From: Choanephora cucurbitarum
Taxonomy: Eukaryota > Mucoromycota > Mucoromycetes > Mucorales > Choanephoraceae
DNA: 64,000 nt
Direction of reading: 5' to 3'
Assembly (NCBI GenBank): GCA_025331435.1
Contig: JAIWNI010000030.1
Location: 248,001 to 312,000, forward strand
Shown in pieces: positions 1 to 12,420 of the stretch (its first letter is position 1; every line of letters starts with the position of its first letter). The notes below the pieces were generated by a model. It was given only the letters and a program-made list of their open reading frames with translations. It did not search any database and had not been told where the DNA came from. The translations under genes and the position numbers were made by a program.

Positions 1-1704
<1,704 letters not shown>

Positions 1705-1786
1705 ATAGCTTTCGATTGTCCAGGTGCTGCGATGCACATTTTTGCTTGTGATCATGGACACTATTACTTTATTTCTTTTGTACCTC

Positions 1787-1792
1787 AATAAA
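1787..1792 (+). terminator. Poly(A) signal of the ABCC gene
   Basis: An AATAAA hexamer lies 83 nt after the stop codon of the ABC transporter, at the usual distance for a 3'-end processing signal. Cleavage probably follows shortly downstream, but the site itself is not visible in the sequence. Confidence 0.5.
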
Positions 1793-4439
1793 TGTAGATT
1801 AAATAATATTGTCAATTTTATTTGGAGGCGTTTTGTTTATAAAAGAGTCCCTTGAAGTGTAACGTTACCTTCCTGTCAATAGTTGTTACAAACAAAATAA
1901 GAGCTTATTTAACAAAAATGGCAATACCCTTTTCCCATTTGTTATAGCTTCTCGTTTAGAACAGTGGTCTTAAAAAAGAACACTTATTGTGCTTGAACCA
2001 TTCATTATTTCCTAAAAAATCAAAACATGTCTCTGTGACACTATTGATATACTTACCTTGATCATTACAGCTAACCTGTTTATGCACTGCAAAGCAATAA
2101 ATTTAGAAGTTTGTCACGAGCTGAGTTAAATAAGATAGTTTTCAGAACAGCGGCAAACTAATACCAAGCCATGATAGACCAATGTTTGTTGTCTCTTGCT
2201 TTGTATGCTTTACTTTATAAATTGTTCTTTTTGTTTTCTTCATACACCTTTTGGATAACTATGCACTATTATGGATGAAGTTCTAGTTTTTGATATATAA
2301 CATAGAAGTCAGAACAACATTATTGAACATTACGCAATGTCATACATAGCTCTAAACCAAAAGAAATGAAAGCTACTTATGGCTATCAAAACACACGTAT
2401 GAAACAGAAAGTGAAAAACATAATTGAAATAATCTAAAGCTCTTCCATAAATTTGTCTGTTTACTGAAAAGAAGAACTAGCAATGGTTAGATGAGCTGGA
2501 AGGGGATAAACAAATGTATATTTTAGTAGTGTTTTTTTTTGTGCAAGACAAAAAAGAAAGGAAATGTAATACAAGAAAAAAGAAGGCGTTTGGATCTTTT
2601 TCTCAAAATATGCACTCTTTGAACCTAGAGAAGATGCGCGTTGTATTCTGGTTATATATTTCGCACTGTGGTTCGTTTACTGAACAGAACATCTCTCAAA
2701 AAAAAGAAAGAAGAATGAAGTTTCTTGGACGTGTCAAAATGCATATATACAGAAATGCGTTTTCGACGTGCTCTCTTTTCACTTTGCAACAAATTAGCTG
2801 CACATGAGGGAAACAGACGACATAGAGAGTCACACAGATCTGCATCGTATGCATTATTCCTTTTGATAATCTACAATTCACTCATATATTTTCTCTTTTT
2901 TTTGGTCCCTGAGTTGATGAACGAAGCGGTGTTGTCTCTTCGCGCGTTGTTTTGAAATTAATTGCATAAGGACGAGCCATTTTAGAATTTCTGTCAATGC
3001 ATGCTATTTACTACTTTTCCGCATTTGAATCTAGTTGACAAGATTTCTGGAAGACAAAATGCAGCATGCAACATATTCACCTTCAATCATACACTAATAA
3101 CAGTCCTCAAGTACTATAATTATTAAGCTTTCAAGAGACAGAGTTTGTCATTTCATCTATATTCAAGGATTTATTAATGGTCTCAAAGAGAAAGCCGCTT
3201 AAATTTGATTTTCGATTAGTTTTTTTCGCTTACTATGATTTGAAGTAATTCTTAATGACGTTCGGAGATGCTGTTAAGGTACACAGAGCTCGATGAATAA
3301 GTGTATGTTGTCTCGTTTCTTTTAAAAAAACATGCTTGTATCAGTACAACCAAGTATAATAAAGCGACTTTGGAACAGCTTAAATAACACTATTTTTACG
3401 TATTGCTGCTTCTTAAACATGACAAGGCTTTATGATGATCATTACTTATTCTTTATATCTCATAAATAAATGGCCTAGCCTATATACAATTGTACCATAT
3501 GACTGTTGAACGTTGTACATTAGACCTTGGTCAATTGAGAGAGATGCTATGAAAGTAAATTTATAACTGTTTTGTATATTGCGTGACAGAAAGTTATATT
3601 ATGTCTTATATAGCACTTGAGAGTAAGTTAGGAGTAGCTCAAAACTACCATTCGTTTTATTTTTGACGTATCTGACTACAATAAAAAAAGTTCATCGATA
3701 TTTCAACTACCAATTCAAGAAAATCCTGTCATTTTTCTTTACCTTTTACATGAAAGTTAATGCTAGCATATTATACTATCTTAAACGTAATATCTTATTT
3801 GGCTATAAAAAAAGTTTCGACCTGTCTTTCTAAAGGCAAACTATAATAATAAAAAACTTGCTTAGTCGTATTGGTTATGCAATTGGATTGTTCTTAGAAC
3901 TAAAAGATTGAAATCCAACCATGATCACGAACAAAAGTTCGCTTCCAGAAATATCACGAATGGAGACTGTCTTGGGAAGATTAGGGATTGTATTCAGAAT
4001 AATCTGTTCTCAAAAAAGACCTCATGTAACATATATGTCATCTTCAAAACGAACAAAATGTATAGTTGGAGCAAATGATATGACATAGAAACGGATAGTA
4101 CTTTTATTGATATAAACATGTGAATAGTTATCTACATAAGCATATTGTTATAAACTACAGATAATGATGAATAAGTGCCAACTAAAATAGAATTATTTAC
4201 ATACAAATGTAGTGAAGGATTGAAAGGGGAGAGCGGCATATCTAAAGCAGTACAAAATAGTGATAGCGAAATTAAAATCAATTAGTGAAATGTCAAGACA
4301 GACTTATAATGCGAGTAATAACAATAGAGTATAATTTTGTGGCGTTGCGTCTTCTGTGTACATAATATGTGAATAACAGGCATTTGAGTAATTTTTGCCA
4401 GCCTTCTCTTCATCCTGACACAGGTGATAAAGGTGGACT

Positions 4440-4462
4440 GGGAGATGGGGAGGGGGACGGGG
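4440..4462 (+). other. G-quadruplex-type motif
   Basis: Four G tracts (GGG, GGGG, GGGGG, GGGG) are separated by loops AGAT, A and AC, which meets the G3+N1-7 rule; another GGGGG tract follows 8 nt later. It stands out sharply in otherwise A+T-rich DNA. Whether it folds or acts in the cell is unknown. On the minus strand the same block encodes an Arg/Pro/Ser-rich stretch of a 48-codon open frame (see findings). Confidence 0.6.
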
Positions 4463-6468
4463 AAGGTCGAGGGGGAGGACGAGGATTGTTTGGCCTTGGT
4501 CTTCGAAAAAAGATAGGCTGGTATGGTAAATATTGGTTGATTGGTATAGCTGCCATCTTTTATTGTAATATGATGTTGTTGGGTGATAGAGGCTTATTGT
4601 GTTTCGGATATGAAGTGATAAATCTTGATTGAGGCCGCTAGTTTTGCTCAAGACAAAATCATAATTTGTTACTGAGATGTAGCTGATCTATTGAAAATAA
4701 AGAATAATTGTCAAGAAAGATTTGATCAATTGTGAATCTTTGGTTACATACATTTCTTACTACAAGCTCCTCAAATTTGTTGAGCAAACTTATTATACCG
4801 TATTCTGATCTCTCTTTCTTTTCTTTTCTTTTTTGGGTGTTTCAAAACAGTTATACAAAAGAGAGAAAAAGTTTGTGAGAAAGAACAAGAAGAAAAAAAG
4901 AATAGATTGTATGATAATCTTTTATACCAAACTATACATACCTTCTGTATTTTAAAATAAAAGTATGGCAAGTGTGACAGCAAGCAAAAGAAAGAGAGCA
5001 TGCACGTCAAACACAGAGCAAAGTTGCTTCTTTTTATGTCATCTAGCTATCGTCCTACCTACGACAGGAACCTTCTTCCGATAAAATCTATATTTGGGCA
5101 ACATAAGCAATCACATCAATTATGCAACGCTCAACCATGGTCAAATACACTTTGGCAGTTGACGAATCATATCAGCTGTTTTGTCATCAATCGAGATTTA
5201 CATGTATTTTTTAGTAACACGTCTGAACTACAGGTTGTCAGTTACTGCATTATGTACTTGACCATGAGATTCCCCAGCATAAGCTTCTACTTCCATGCAG
5301 TATACTTCAGTAAAGCTTAGCTCTATTCTTTGCTATTAACACTACACGTGCTTTCTTCCTTCAAAAGCTATGTAGGTTGAATCTATCGGTTCTATCGTGC
5401 GATTATTGAGTCTTCTCTGTTGCACTTTGCCATACAGGCATTGCTCATCGCCGAAAGAAATTGAAAGTTTTTTTTTAGCCCAGGTGGTCATAGCTTTTTT
5501 GGTGTACTAAACACACAAATTCATGGTAGGAAAAATAATCAATTCTTGTGAAACGTTTACAAAAAACAAAGAAGACTGCTCTTGAATGGGCTTTCTTTGT
5601 TCTTTTGGAAACAATATGAAACTTCAAATTTCTTTGAGTAAGCATATGATGTTATCTCAATTAATAAAAAAAAAAAGCTTCTGTGAATCATCATGTTTCA
5701 TCGAATATAGAGACGAACTAGATACTTCAGCTCAAGTGATAAAATTTGTATCTCTTCCTGACCGCATTCAACCAATTTGAAATGTGGTTTTGTCATAAAT
5801 GAAAAAGCAAACACACTTGCGAGGCCGGTCTTTTGTTGTATACTGTTTTTGATTCCTGTTGTTTTTGACTTTTTATTGTCTCGAGAAAAGACATTTTATT
5901 TTTATTCTGTTCTTGAAGTGAATTTAGACCTCCTCTTGTTTTTATGTCTTTATGCTCCATCTTGTCATGAGAAACATAACTTTGTGGTCCGTTTATCTAA
6001 ATATGCTAATTGAATCGTTCTGTTTTACTACATAACATTGCTTTAATCCATGATGAGCAATGCAGTAGTTTTAGGATTAGTGTCGTGATGTAGATGCGTA
6101 TGACGAGTAGTAGTAATCTAGAACAGTTTTGTCTTATAATATTTTGTATACTAACATCTCCATAAGCATTATTTTTACGTTCAGTGGTCTTGTTGTAAGC
6201 GAGGTAGTACAATATCAGAGCTTACACATGCAAAGTACATACATGCTTTTTCTCCAAATCAATACTCCGAAAAGTAAGATTATGCAAAAAGAAAATTGAC
6301 GTTTGAAATGATAAGTATTTATTTTACAAAAATGTGTTGAACTTTTTACAAGTATATGAATAAAATGAAATAAAAAAAAGTTGTGTTGAACATATCAGTT
6401 TGCAACTGCAACCATTATGATGATAATAATGAGTATAAATAAGTGAGTGCTTCATTCTACAATGCACT

Positions 6469-7933
6469 TTAAATAGTGACAGTGGCATTGATCTTGGTGG
6501 GATCAAAGCCGGGCATAGGGAAACTACGAGCGAATTCGACTACTTCCTTCTTAAGTTGGGCAATTTCTTGGTTACCTTCGAGGGCAGCAACAAAGTCCTT
6601 CATCAACTTGGAGCCACACTTTTCTTGAACATCGGAAGCAATTTGTACAGTTCTATGAAGGAATTCGGCAACCTTGACCATGTCTTCTTCCTTCAAGGAG
6701 CGAGAGGTTAAGGCAGAGGTACCAAGACGAACACCACCGGGAGTAACAGCAGATTTATCACCAGCAATAGAATTCTTGTTAATAGTAATGTGAACCATAT
6801 CACAAATACGCTCAACCTTAGAACCAGTCAACTTTTGAGGTTTTAAGTCCCAGAGTACTAAGTGGTTAACAGTGCTGCCGGTAGCCAACTTATATCCGTA
6901 GCCTGAGAGTGTTTCGGCAAGCTTTTTAGCGTTGGCACAAACCTGTTTAGCATAGAGCTTGAATTCAGGAGAGGCAGCTTGCTTCAAAGCAACAGCGATG
7001 GCAGCAATAGTGTTGTTGTGAGGACCACCTTGACAAGAGGGGAAAACGGCTTGATTGACACGAGATTCTAGTTGATCGCCCTTGTCGCGACGGAAGAAGA
7101 CCAAACCAGCACGGGGACCACGAAGGGTCTTGTGTGTAGTAGTGGTAACAATATCACAGTAATCAAAAGGGGATAAAGCTTCCTTACCGGCAATCAAACC
7201 AGAAATATGAGCCATATCACACATGAGATAAGCACCATGTTGATCAGCAACCTTACGCATAGTATCATATTCCCATTCAGCAGGGTAAGCGGAGGCACCA
7301 CAAATCAACAATTGAGGACGGAAAAGAGCAGCATTTTCTTCGAGACGCTTGTAATCGATCAAACCAGTGCTGGGATCAACCTGATAAGGCATAGAGGCAA
7401 AGTAGATGGAAGAAGCAGAGATCTTCTTCTTTGCAGTTTGATAACCGTGAGTCAAGTGACCACCAGAAGGAAGATCAAGACCCATGAGACGGTCTCCAGG
7501 CTTGATCAAGGCAGTCAAAGCAGCAAAGTTGGCAGTGGAACCAGAGTAAGGTTGAACGTTAACACCCCATTGCTCAGGGTTCAAACCAAAGGCAGCCAAG
7601 GCACGCTTTTGACAAAGAACTTCAAGTTCATCAATGAATTCATTACCACCATAGTAACGGGCACCAGGAAGACCTTCGGAATACTTGTTGGTCAAGGCAG
7701 TACCATTGGCTTCAATGACAGCTTGAGAAGTAAAGTTCTAGTAGATAACACACATCAACACTTATTCTAACCATCATATTTTGCATCCGTATACATACCT
7801 CAGAAGCAATCAATTCCAAGCCAGACCATTGTCTGAGCTTCTCGTTCTCAACAATGTTGTAGACCTCTCTGTCTTCTTGTTCGAGAGTGGTGTTGAGGCA
7901 AGTGTTCCAGGAGTCAGTAGGTCTAACGGACAT
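6469..7933 (-). CDS. SHM2: Serine hydroxymethyltransferase, cytosolic type
   Basis: PLP enzyme that interconverts serine plus tetrahydrofolate and glycine plus 5,10-methylene-THF, feeding one-carbon metabolism. Exons 7933-7799 and 7737-6469 join across a 61-nt GTATGT...CTAG intron between E45 and N46 within the family block LIASENFTS. Product 466 aa, full length for eukaryotic SHMT. The PLP-binding lysine lies in [12 protein letters not shown] (K248), preceded by the conserved MAHISGLIA block; [15 protein letters not shown] and [14 protein letters not shown] are also present. The N-terminus ([10 protein letters not shown]) starts directly before the catalytic fold with no amphipathic presequence, so I infer the cytosolic isozyme. 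Its start lies 273 nt downstream of the stop of the same-strand SulP gene. Confidence 0.97.
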
Positions 7934-8205
7934 TGTTGGTGATAACTTTAGGATAAGAGAGATTAAAGTTAGAATGAAAAAGAAAAAATATTTATTCCTG
8001 CTGGTGCTTTATATTAACTAACGCAAGTGGCTTACTGATTGGTCGGGACTCAAAAATAGGATAGATTGAGAGATGGATCATTTTTTTTATTGATAACCCA
8101 ATCATGTCAAGACAAAAATAAGATCCAAACATATAGCTTAAATTGTGTACAGAGATGGAGATCATAAGAGTCATTAAAAGCTCCGATTCGTACAATTTCC
8201 TTTTT

Positions 8206-10701
8206 CTAATAAGTAGGATGAATACTGCGTTTTGATATGTCAAGTTCAATAAACTCGATAGCTTCAGACACTTTTCTAAAAAGATAGTCTTCACCAACCA
8301 AATCTAATAGACCTGATTTCTTGAACATATCCAGAGGCTGCTCCCGTAGTCTAACAAAATAGACCTGAACTGATCGACTTTTATAAGCTTCAACGATTTC
8401 GCAGAAAATTTGAACAGCGCTATCATCGCATATTAACATCAAATATGTTCACATTATTGTTATCCCTCAGTCTTGGCTTTTCTCGGCTCGCTTACCTTGC
8501 ATCAATAGTGGGCATGCTTCCTACATCGAATATAGTATATAATGATTCCTGTCGTCGTGGTCTTTCGGAAGGATGAATCGACATATCGCCAAACATTTCC
8601 AATCGTTTTAAGCGGTCTTTCAACTGACCTAAAACACAAGATGAATCTCAAGTAGCATGATTTTAAACAAGATCTGATAGCATACCTGTATTTGCAAAAA
8701 ACAATGCTTCTTCGACACGTACGATTAGTACATCTTGTAGATGTTCTATTTCAGAAGGATCATTCTGAATGGGTTTGAATTTATTAACGGTGCCTTTAAC
8801 TCGTCCCTATCAAAATAGAACAAGTTTCAAAAAAATCAAGATGATTCGTTTAGGTGTTAGTCATAAGCAAAAATAGGGTTACTTCAGTCACAAACAATCA
8901 AATTTAAACCCCGTCTTCAAACTTACCATAATTGAAATACGAGGATAACTGGTTTCTCGAATTGTCATTAATAACGATAGAGTTACAGCCAATAGAGTAC
9001 CAAATTCGAGAGAGATAATGATAGTAGCAAAGAATGTTACAAGCAGCAAAACCAAGTCCTTCCATGCCCCGACCCGAAAAATAAAATGCAGATCCTCAGG
9101 AAGTTCATAGAGAAGTGAGAGTACTGCGACAAAGATAATGGAAGATAATACTGCTTTTGGCAAAAAATAGAAATAAGGGAGGAGAAATAGAATTGCCAAG
9201 ATAGCTATTAAGCCTGTTACTAGGCTGGCCATTTGAGTGCGGGCTCCTGCTTTGTCGTTGATTTTACTTCGAGATACCTTAGACAAGAGAAATACAGCTC
9301 ACGTTAAATTCAATGTATCTATTTGATGGATACTTACCGATCCAAAGGCTGGTATTCCTTGAAATAAACCACTGAATACATTGGCAACCCCCAATGCAAC
9401 CAACTCTCTATTTGCACTAACTGAGTAGTTATGCTTGCTTGAATAGATCTTTGCAATCACGATGGATTCAACAAACCCAATAACCGATATCATTGCAGAA
9501 GATATAAGTAAATCTTTCATATGCTTGGCAGGAGGAAATGAGGGTATAGATGGTATTGGTATGCCTGCACTGTCAATTTTGCCCAATATAGCCAGTCCAC
9601 TTTGATCCCATTGAAAACGGCTTGTTAAATAGATAGCAAGAACAACGGCAAACAACACATCTGGAAGGAGCTGAAACCATTTCTTCTCTGTGCCATAGCG
9701 AGATTTAAGTGAACGCATTAACAACAAGAAAGTGATGGTGATAGCAGAGAACATAGATGATAGTTTGTGGGCATGACCGAAATTTTTGAACAGAAAATAA
9801 AGCCTCTCAATCGTTGTTGAAGCTTCTGTGATACCCCATGATCTACTTAACTCGACAAGTCCTAGCAGCGTGATGGCTTGTTGCACCATCACTACTAATG
9901 CAACACCACTAATAAAACCACGAAGAAGAGCACGGCTCATGAGACTATCTAGAAACCCAAGTCGGAAAATCCCGAGTAAAAGTGTAAAGAATCCAGTGAA
10001 AAGCGTCATGAGACAAGCCCAAGCTAAAGGATCAATTGTGTAGTCATCTGACACTGTATGTTCTTGCTGTGCAATGGATGACCCAATTAACAAAGCTAAT
10101 GTTGATTCAGGTCCTACTGACATCTGCCTAAATAAAAGGTCATTTTCTGCTTTTGTTATGGTGTGACCTGAAATCATTGTATGTGGTTACCTAGACATTC
10201 CAAAAAAGGCATATGCGATAGCAGGAAATGCAATACCATATAAACCATGCACAGCTTCCAATTTGCACAATGCTGTTGCATACGAAAGAGCTTGTGGAAT
10301 AAGCAAGCAAGATAAAGTAATACCTGCAAGACAATCTCCCCAAAAGATGGAAATGTTGTATAGAGGCAACCATTGTAAGATTGGTAGATAATACCTTGAT
10401 CTCACTTTTATTGTATCCCAAATTCCTTTGGTATCTTCAGTATCCAACATGACAGAAGGTACTATAATACTTTGATTTAGAATCGAGCAATAATCATCAA
10501 CCCATGTTCTTACTAGGAGAAGCTGTTAAATAGCGAGGAATTTGGTCCTCAAGTGTTAATAAAGCTTGAGTCTCTACTGTAGCATTTGGCGGTAACTGAT
10601 CTTCTTCGTCAGTTTCATCTTGAAAATAGGAAAAAGAATCTAAGAGCAATTAAGGAAGTAGTTCTGATCTGTTTTATGTATATGTTCATACTACTTCGCA
10701 T
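8206..10701 (-). CDS. SulP/SLC26-type sulfate (anion) transporter with STAS domain
   Basis: Membrane anion carrier. Eight exons are inferred on the minus strand: 10701-10695 (tentative), 10639-10514, 10461-10191, 10127-9338, 9277-8927, 8806-8686, 8628-8496 and 8419-8206; all phases agree and give 670 aa. Family blocks: the SulP entry region (WLPLYN...GDCLAGITLSCLLIPQALSYA), FFGMSR|QMSVGPES across an intron, about a dozen hydrophobic segments, and a C-terminal STAS domain (FDVGSMPTIDAS|AVQIFCEI). The N-terminal acidic cytosolic segment (DETDEED) is supported by splice phase. The first exon (MR plus one base) is the weakest part: its donor is GTAGTA, and the true start could lie further upstream. 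Substrate is likely sulfate but could be another anion. A second SulP gene lies at 20912-23564. Confidence 0.9.
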
Positions 10702-11478
10702 GGTTGGTTGTAAAGAACCGTCGATTGCTTTATACAAGTTGAAAGAAGATAAAAGAGAAAAATATCAAACAAAAGAGAAGAAAGAAGTGCAGAAATACTG
10801 GTCTTAGCAGCTATGTTCATGTCATGTAGTCTTTCAGATGAATGATATGAAGGGATAAACTCACACACAGTCATTGGGCCTCACTTTGCCATATATGATT
10901 GGATGCATAACTCATATCAATTGCTTTATATGTCATGTGTCATGCATATTTTCTATTGTTTCCTATTAATGATTTCAGGTGTGATATGCTCTATTAATTT
11001 GGCGAACCGGACAATTGGCATATCGTGCGTCTCTCTTTTTTTTCTTTGGTGGGAACAAAAATATGTCAAAGGGGTTCCTGAAAGGAATACCAAAATATGT
11101 CTATACCCACTAGAATTTTCTTTGATTATAAATCAAACTTAAAATAAAACCTGTTTTTTCTTCTCTTTTTTTGCATACCTTTTTGCTTGATCCGCGCCAA
11201 AAGTGTACGTATATGTTAAACAGCCATACTCGCATAATTTCTTGTAATAATCAAACGCATCTGTGTACTTTGAGCTTCAGTGTGAAATTGTCAGCAAAGG
11301 AACATGCTAGAAAGGATAAATTGATCATAGTTAGATAAATGCCCACCGGTTACGAATCTTTTGCGTAATAATCTGAGTCGATTCAGTTTCCATTTTAGGC
11401 CTGCTGAGGCATAATGCTTTCACAATAAAAAGCATGAAAACATGCATTTTTTATCTTTTGCTCTCTTATACTTTCAAC
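10702..11478. promoter_or_regulatory. Divergent promoter region between SulP and MGST3-like genes
   Basis: The 777-bp interval separates two genes read away from each other, so it must carry both promoters. It is A+T-rich. I see no clear TATA box close to either start, and no other gene. Confidence 0.45.
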
Positions 11479-12047
11479 ATGGTAGCTCTTCTTATCCCCT
11501 CTGAATACGGTTACGTGAGTATTGAAAAAAAAAACACGCGTTATAAGGGTGGATAAGTAAGTACTGACATGATGCAGGTTCTTGGTACTGCAACTGCTAG
11601 TGCTCTCTATTTGTTCTCTTTGGCTGTAAAGGTCGGTAAGGCTCGTAGAGAAGCAAATGTCCCCTATCCCTATGGTAAGTACATATATATATATATATAC
11701 AGCTGTTAAATATGATTGCAATTAATGCTTTCCCCAAAGTATACGCTGAGAAGAGCGAGGCTGAAAAGGATCCTAAAAAGAACATCTTTAACTGTGTTCA
11801 ACGTGCTCACCAAAACTCAGTTGAAATTTTCCCTGTCTTCCAAACTTTGCTTTTGGTCGGTGGACTCAAATACCCCGAAATCTCTTCTGTTAGTGCTGGT
11901 GTATTCCTCTTAGGTCGTATGGTTTATGCAAGTGGATACAGCACTGGTGACCCCTCTAAGCGTAACCGTGGTGCCTTTAGCTATTTGGGTCTTATTGGCC
12001 TTCTCGGCACTTCCTCTGCCACTATCTATAGTCTCCTCAAGAACTAA
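11479..12047 (+). CDS. MAPEG family protein, microsomal glutathione S-transferase 3-like
   Basis: Small integral membrane enzyme of the MAPEG superfamily; MGST3 relatives act as glutathione transferase/peroxidase on lipid hydroperoxides in ER or mitochondrial membranes. Three exons, 11479-11514, 11578-11674 and 11740-12047, with phases 0 and 1, give 146 aa, close to human MGST3 (about 150). Diagnostic blocks: N-terminal IPSEYGYV, the MAPEG signature FNCVQRAHQNSVE, then GRMVYASGYSTGDPSKRNRGAF. About four hydrophobic segments are visible. It diverges from the SulP gene and converges with the GT49 gene. Catalytic activity versus another MAPEG role cannot be told from sequence. Confidence 0.93.
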
Positions 12048-12420
12048 ATGAAGCGTGCTTGTAAATAGTAATATTTGTACAAAAACCAATAAAGAAAAAA
12101 CACGTCTATTACCATATGTGATCAAAGCGTCTTTTTAATTTAAAGCAGAGAACTCAACAATTGGACAAGCCAATAAAACGTAGTATATTAGCATAAATTC
12201 TTTGACATGCGTGAGCTACAGCTTATGTTAATAATGGAAGCTTTGGATAAAAACAATGCATCAAACGATCTACATTTTTTTCGGAGATGATACAAATGAT
12301 CTGTACATGCTCTATAAGTGGAATACGAGATACAATATTCTCTAATTTTATTGAAATAATTTCGATTCATATTAGCTGTACAAATAAAGAAATAAGGCCT
12401 CGTTTAAGCATGTATAAGGG
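12048..12420. other. Convergent 3' intergenic interval
   Basis: 373 bp between the 3' ends of the MAPEG and GT49 genes. Apart from the poly(A) signal of the former I see no feature. Confidence 0.5.
12088..12093 (+). terminator. Poly(A) signal of the MGST3-like gene
   Basis: An AATAAA hexamer sits 41 nt after the stop of the MAPEG gene, in the short interval before the convergent GT49 gene. Confidence 0.5.

Larger units (their letters stand above)
1705..6468. other. Gene-poor intergenic region
   Basis: About 4.8 kb between the ABCC gene and SHMT. It is A+T-rich, with stops in all frames every few dozen codons. I found no family motif, no tRNA-like B box, and no exon chain that could be joined into a protein. 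The only compositional anomaly is the G-rich block near 4440-4490, listed separately. Open frames of 60-115 codons here (for example 4304-4651 minus, 5000-5320 plus) lack a convincing start, codon pattern or known motif. Confidence 0.6.

Noticed and set aside
4304..4651. 115-codon minus-strand open frame
   Set aside because: Starts at TTG, continues open upstream without ATG, and its apparent richness in Leu/Pro comes from the G-rich block read in another frame; no motif.
5000..6212. Several 60-106 codon open frames on both strands
   Set aside because: Overlapping, without motif or plausible splice partners; expected by chance in this length of DNA.
7207..7770. 187-codon plus-strand frame over SHMT
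   Set aside because: Antisense shadow of the highly conserved SHMT exon.
11684..11700. (AT)n microsatellite
   Set aside because: Short and inside an intron of the MGST3-like gene; no reason to think it functional.
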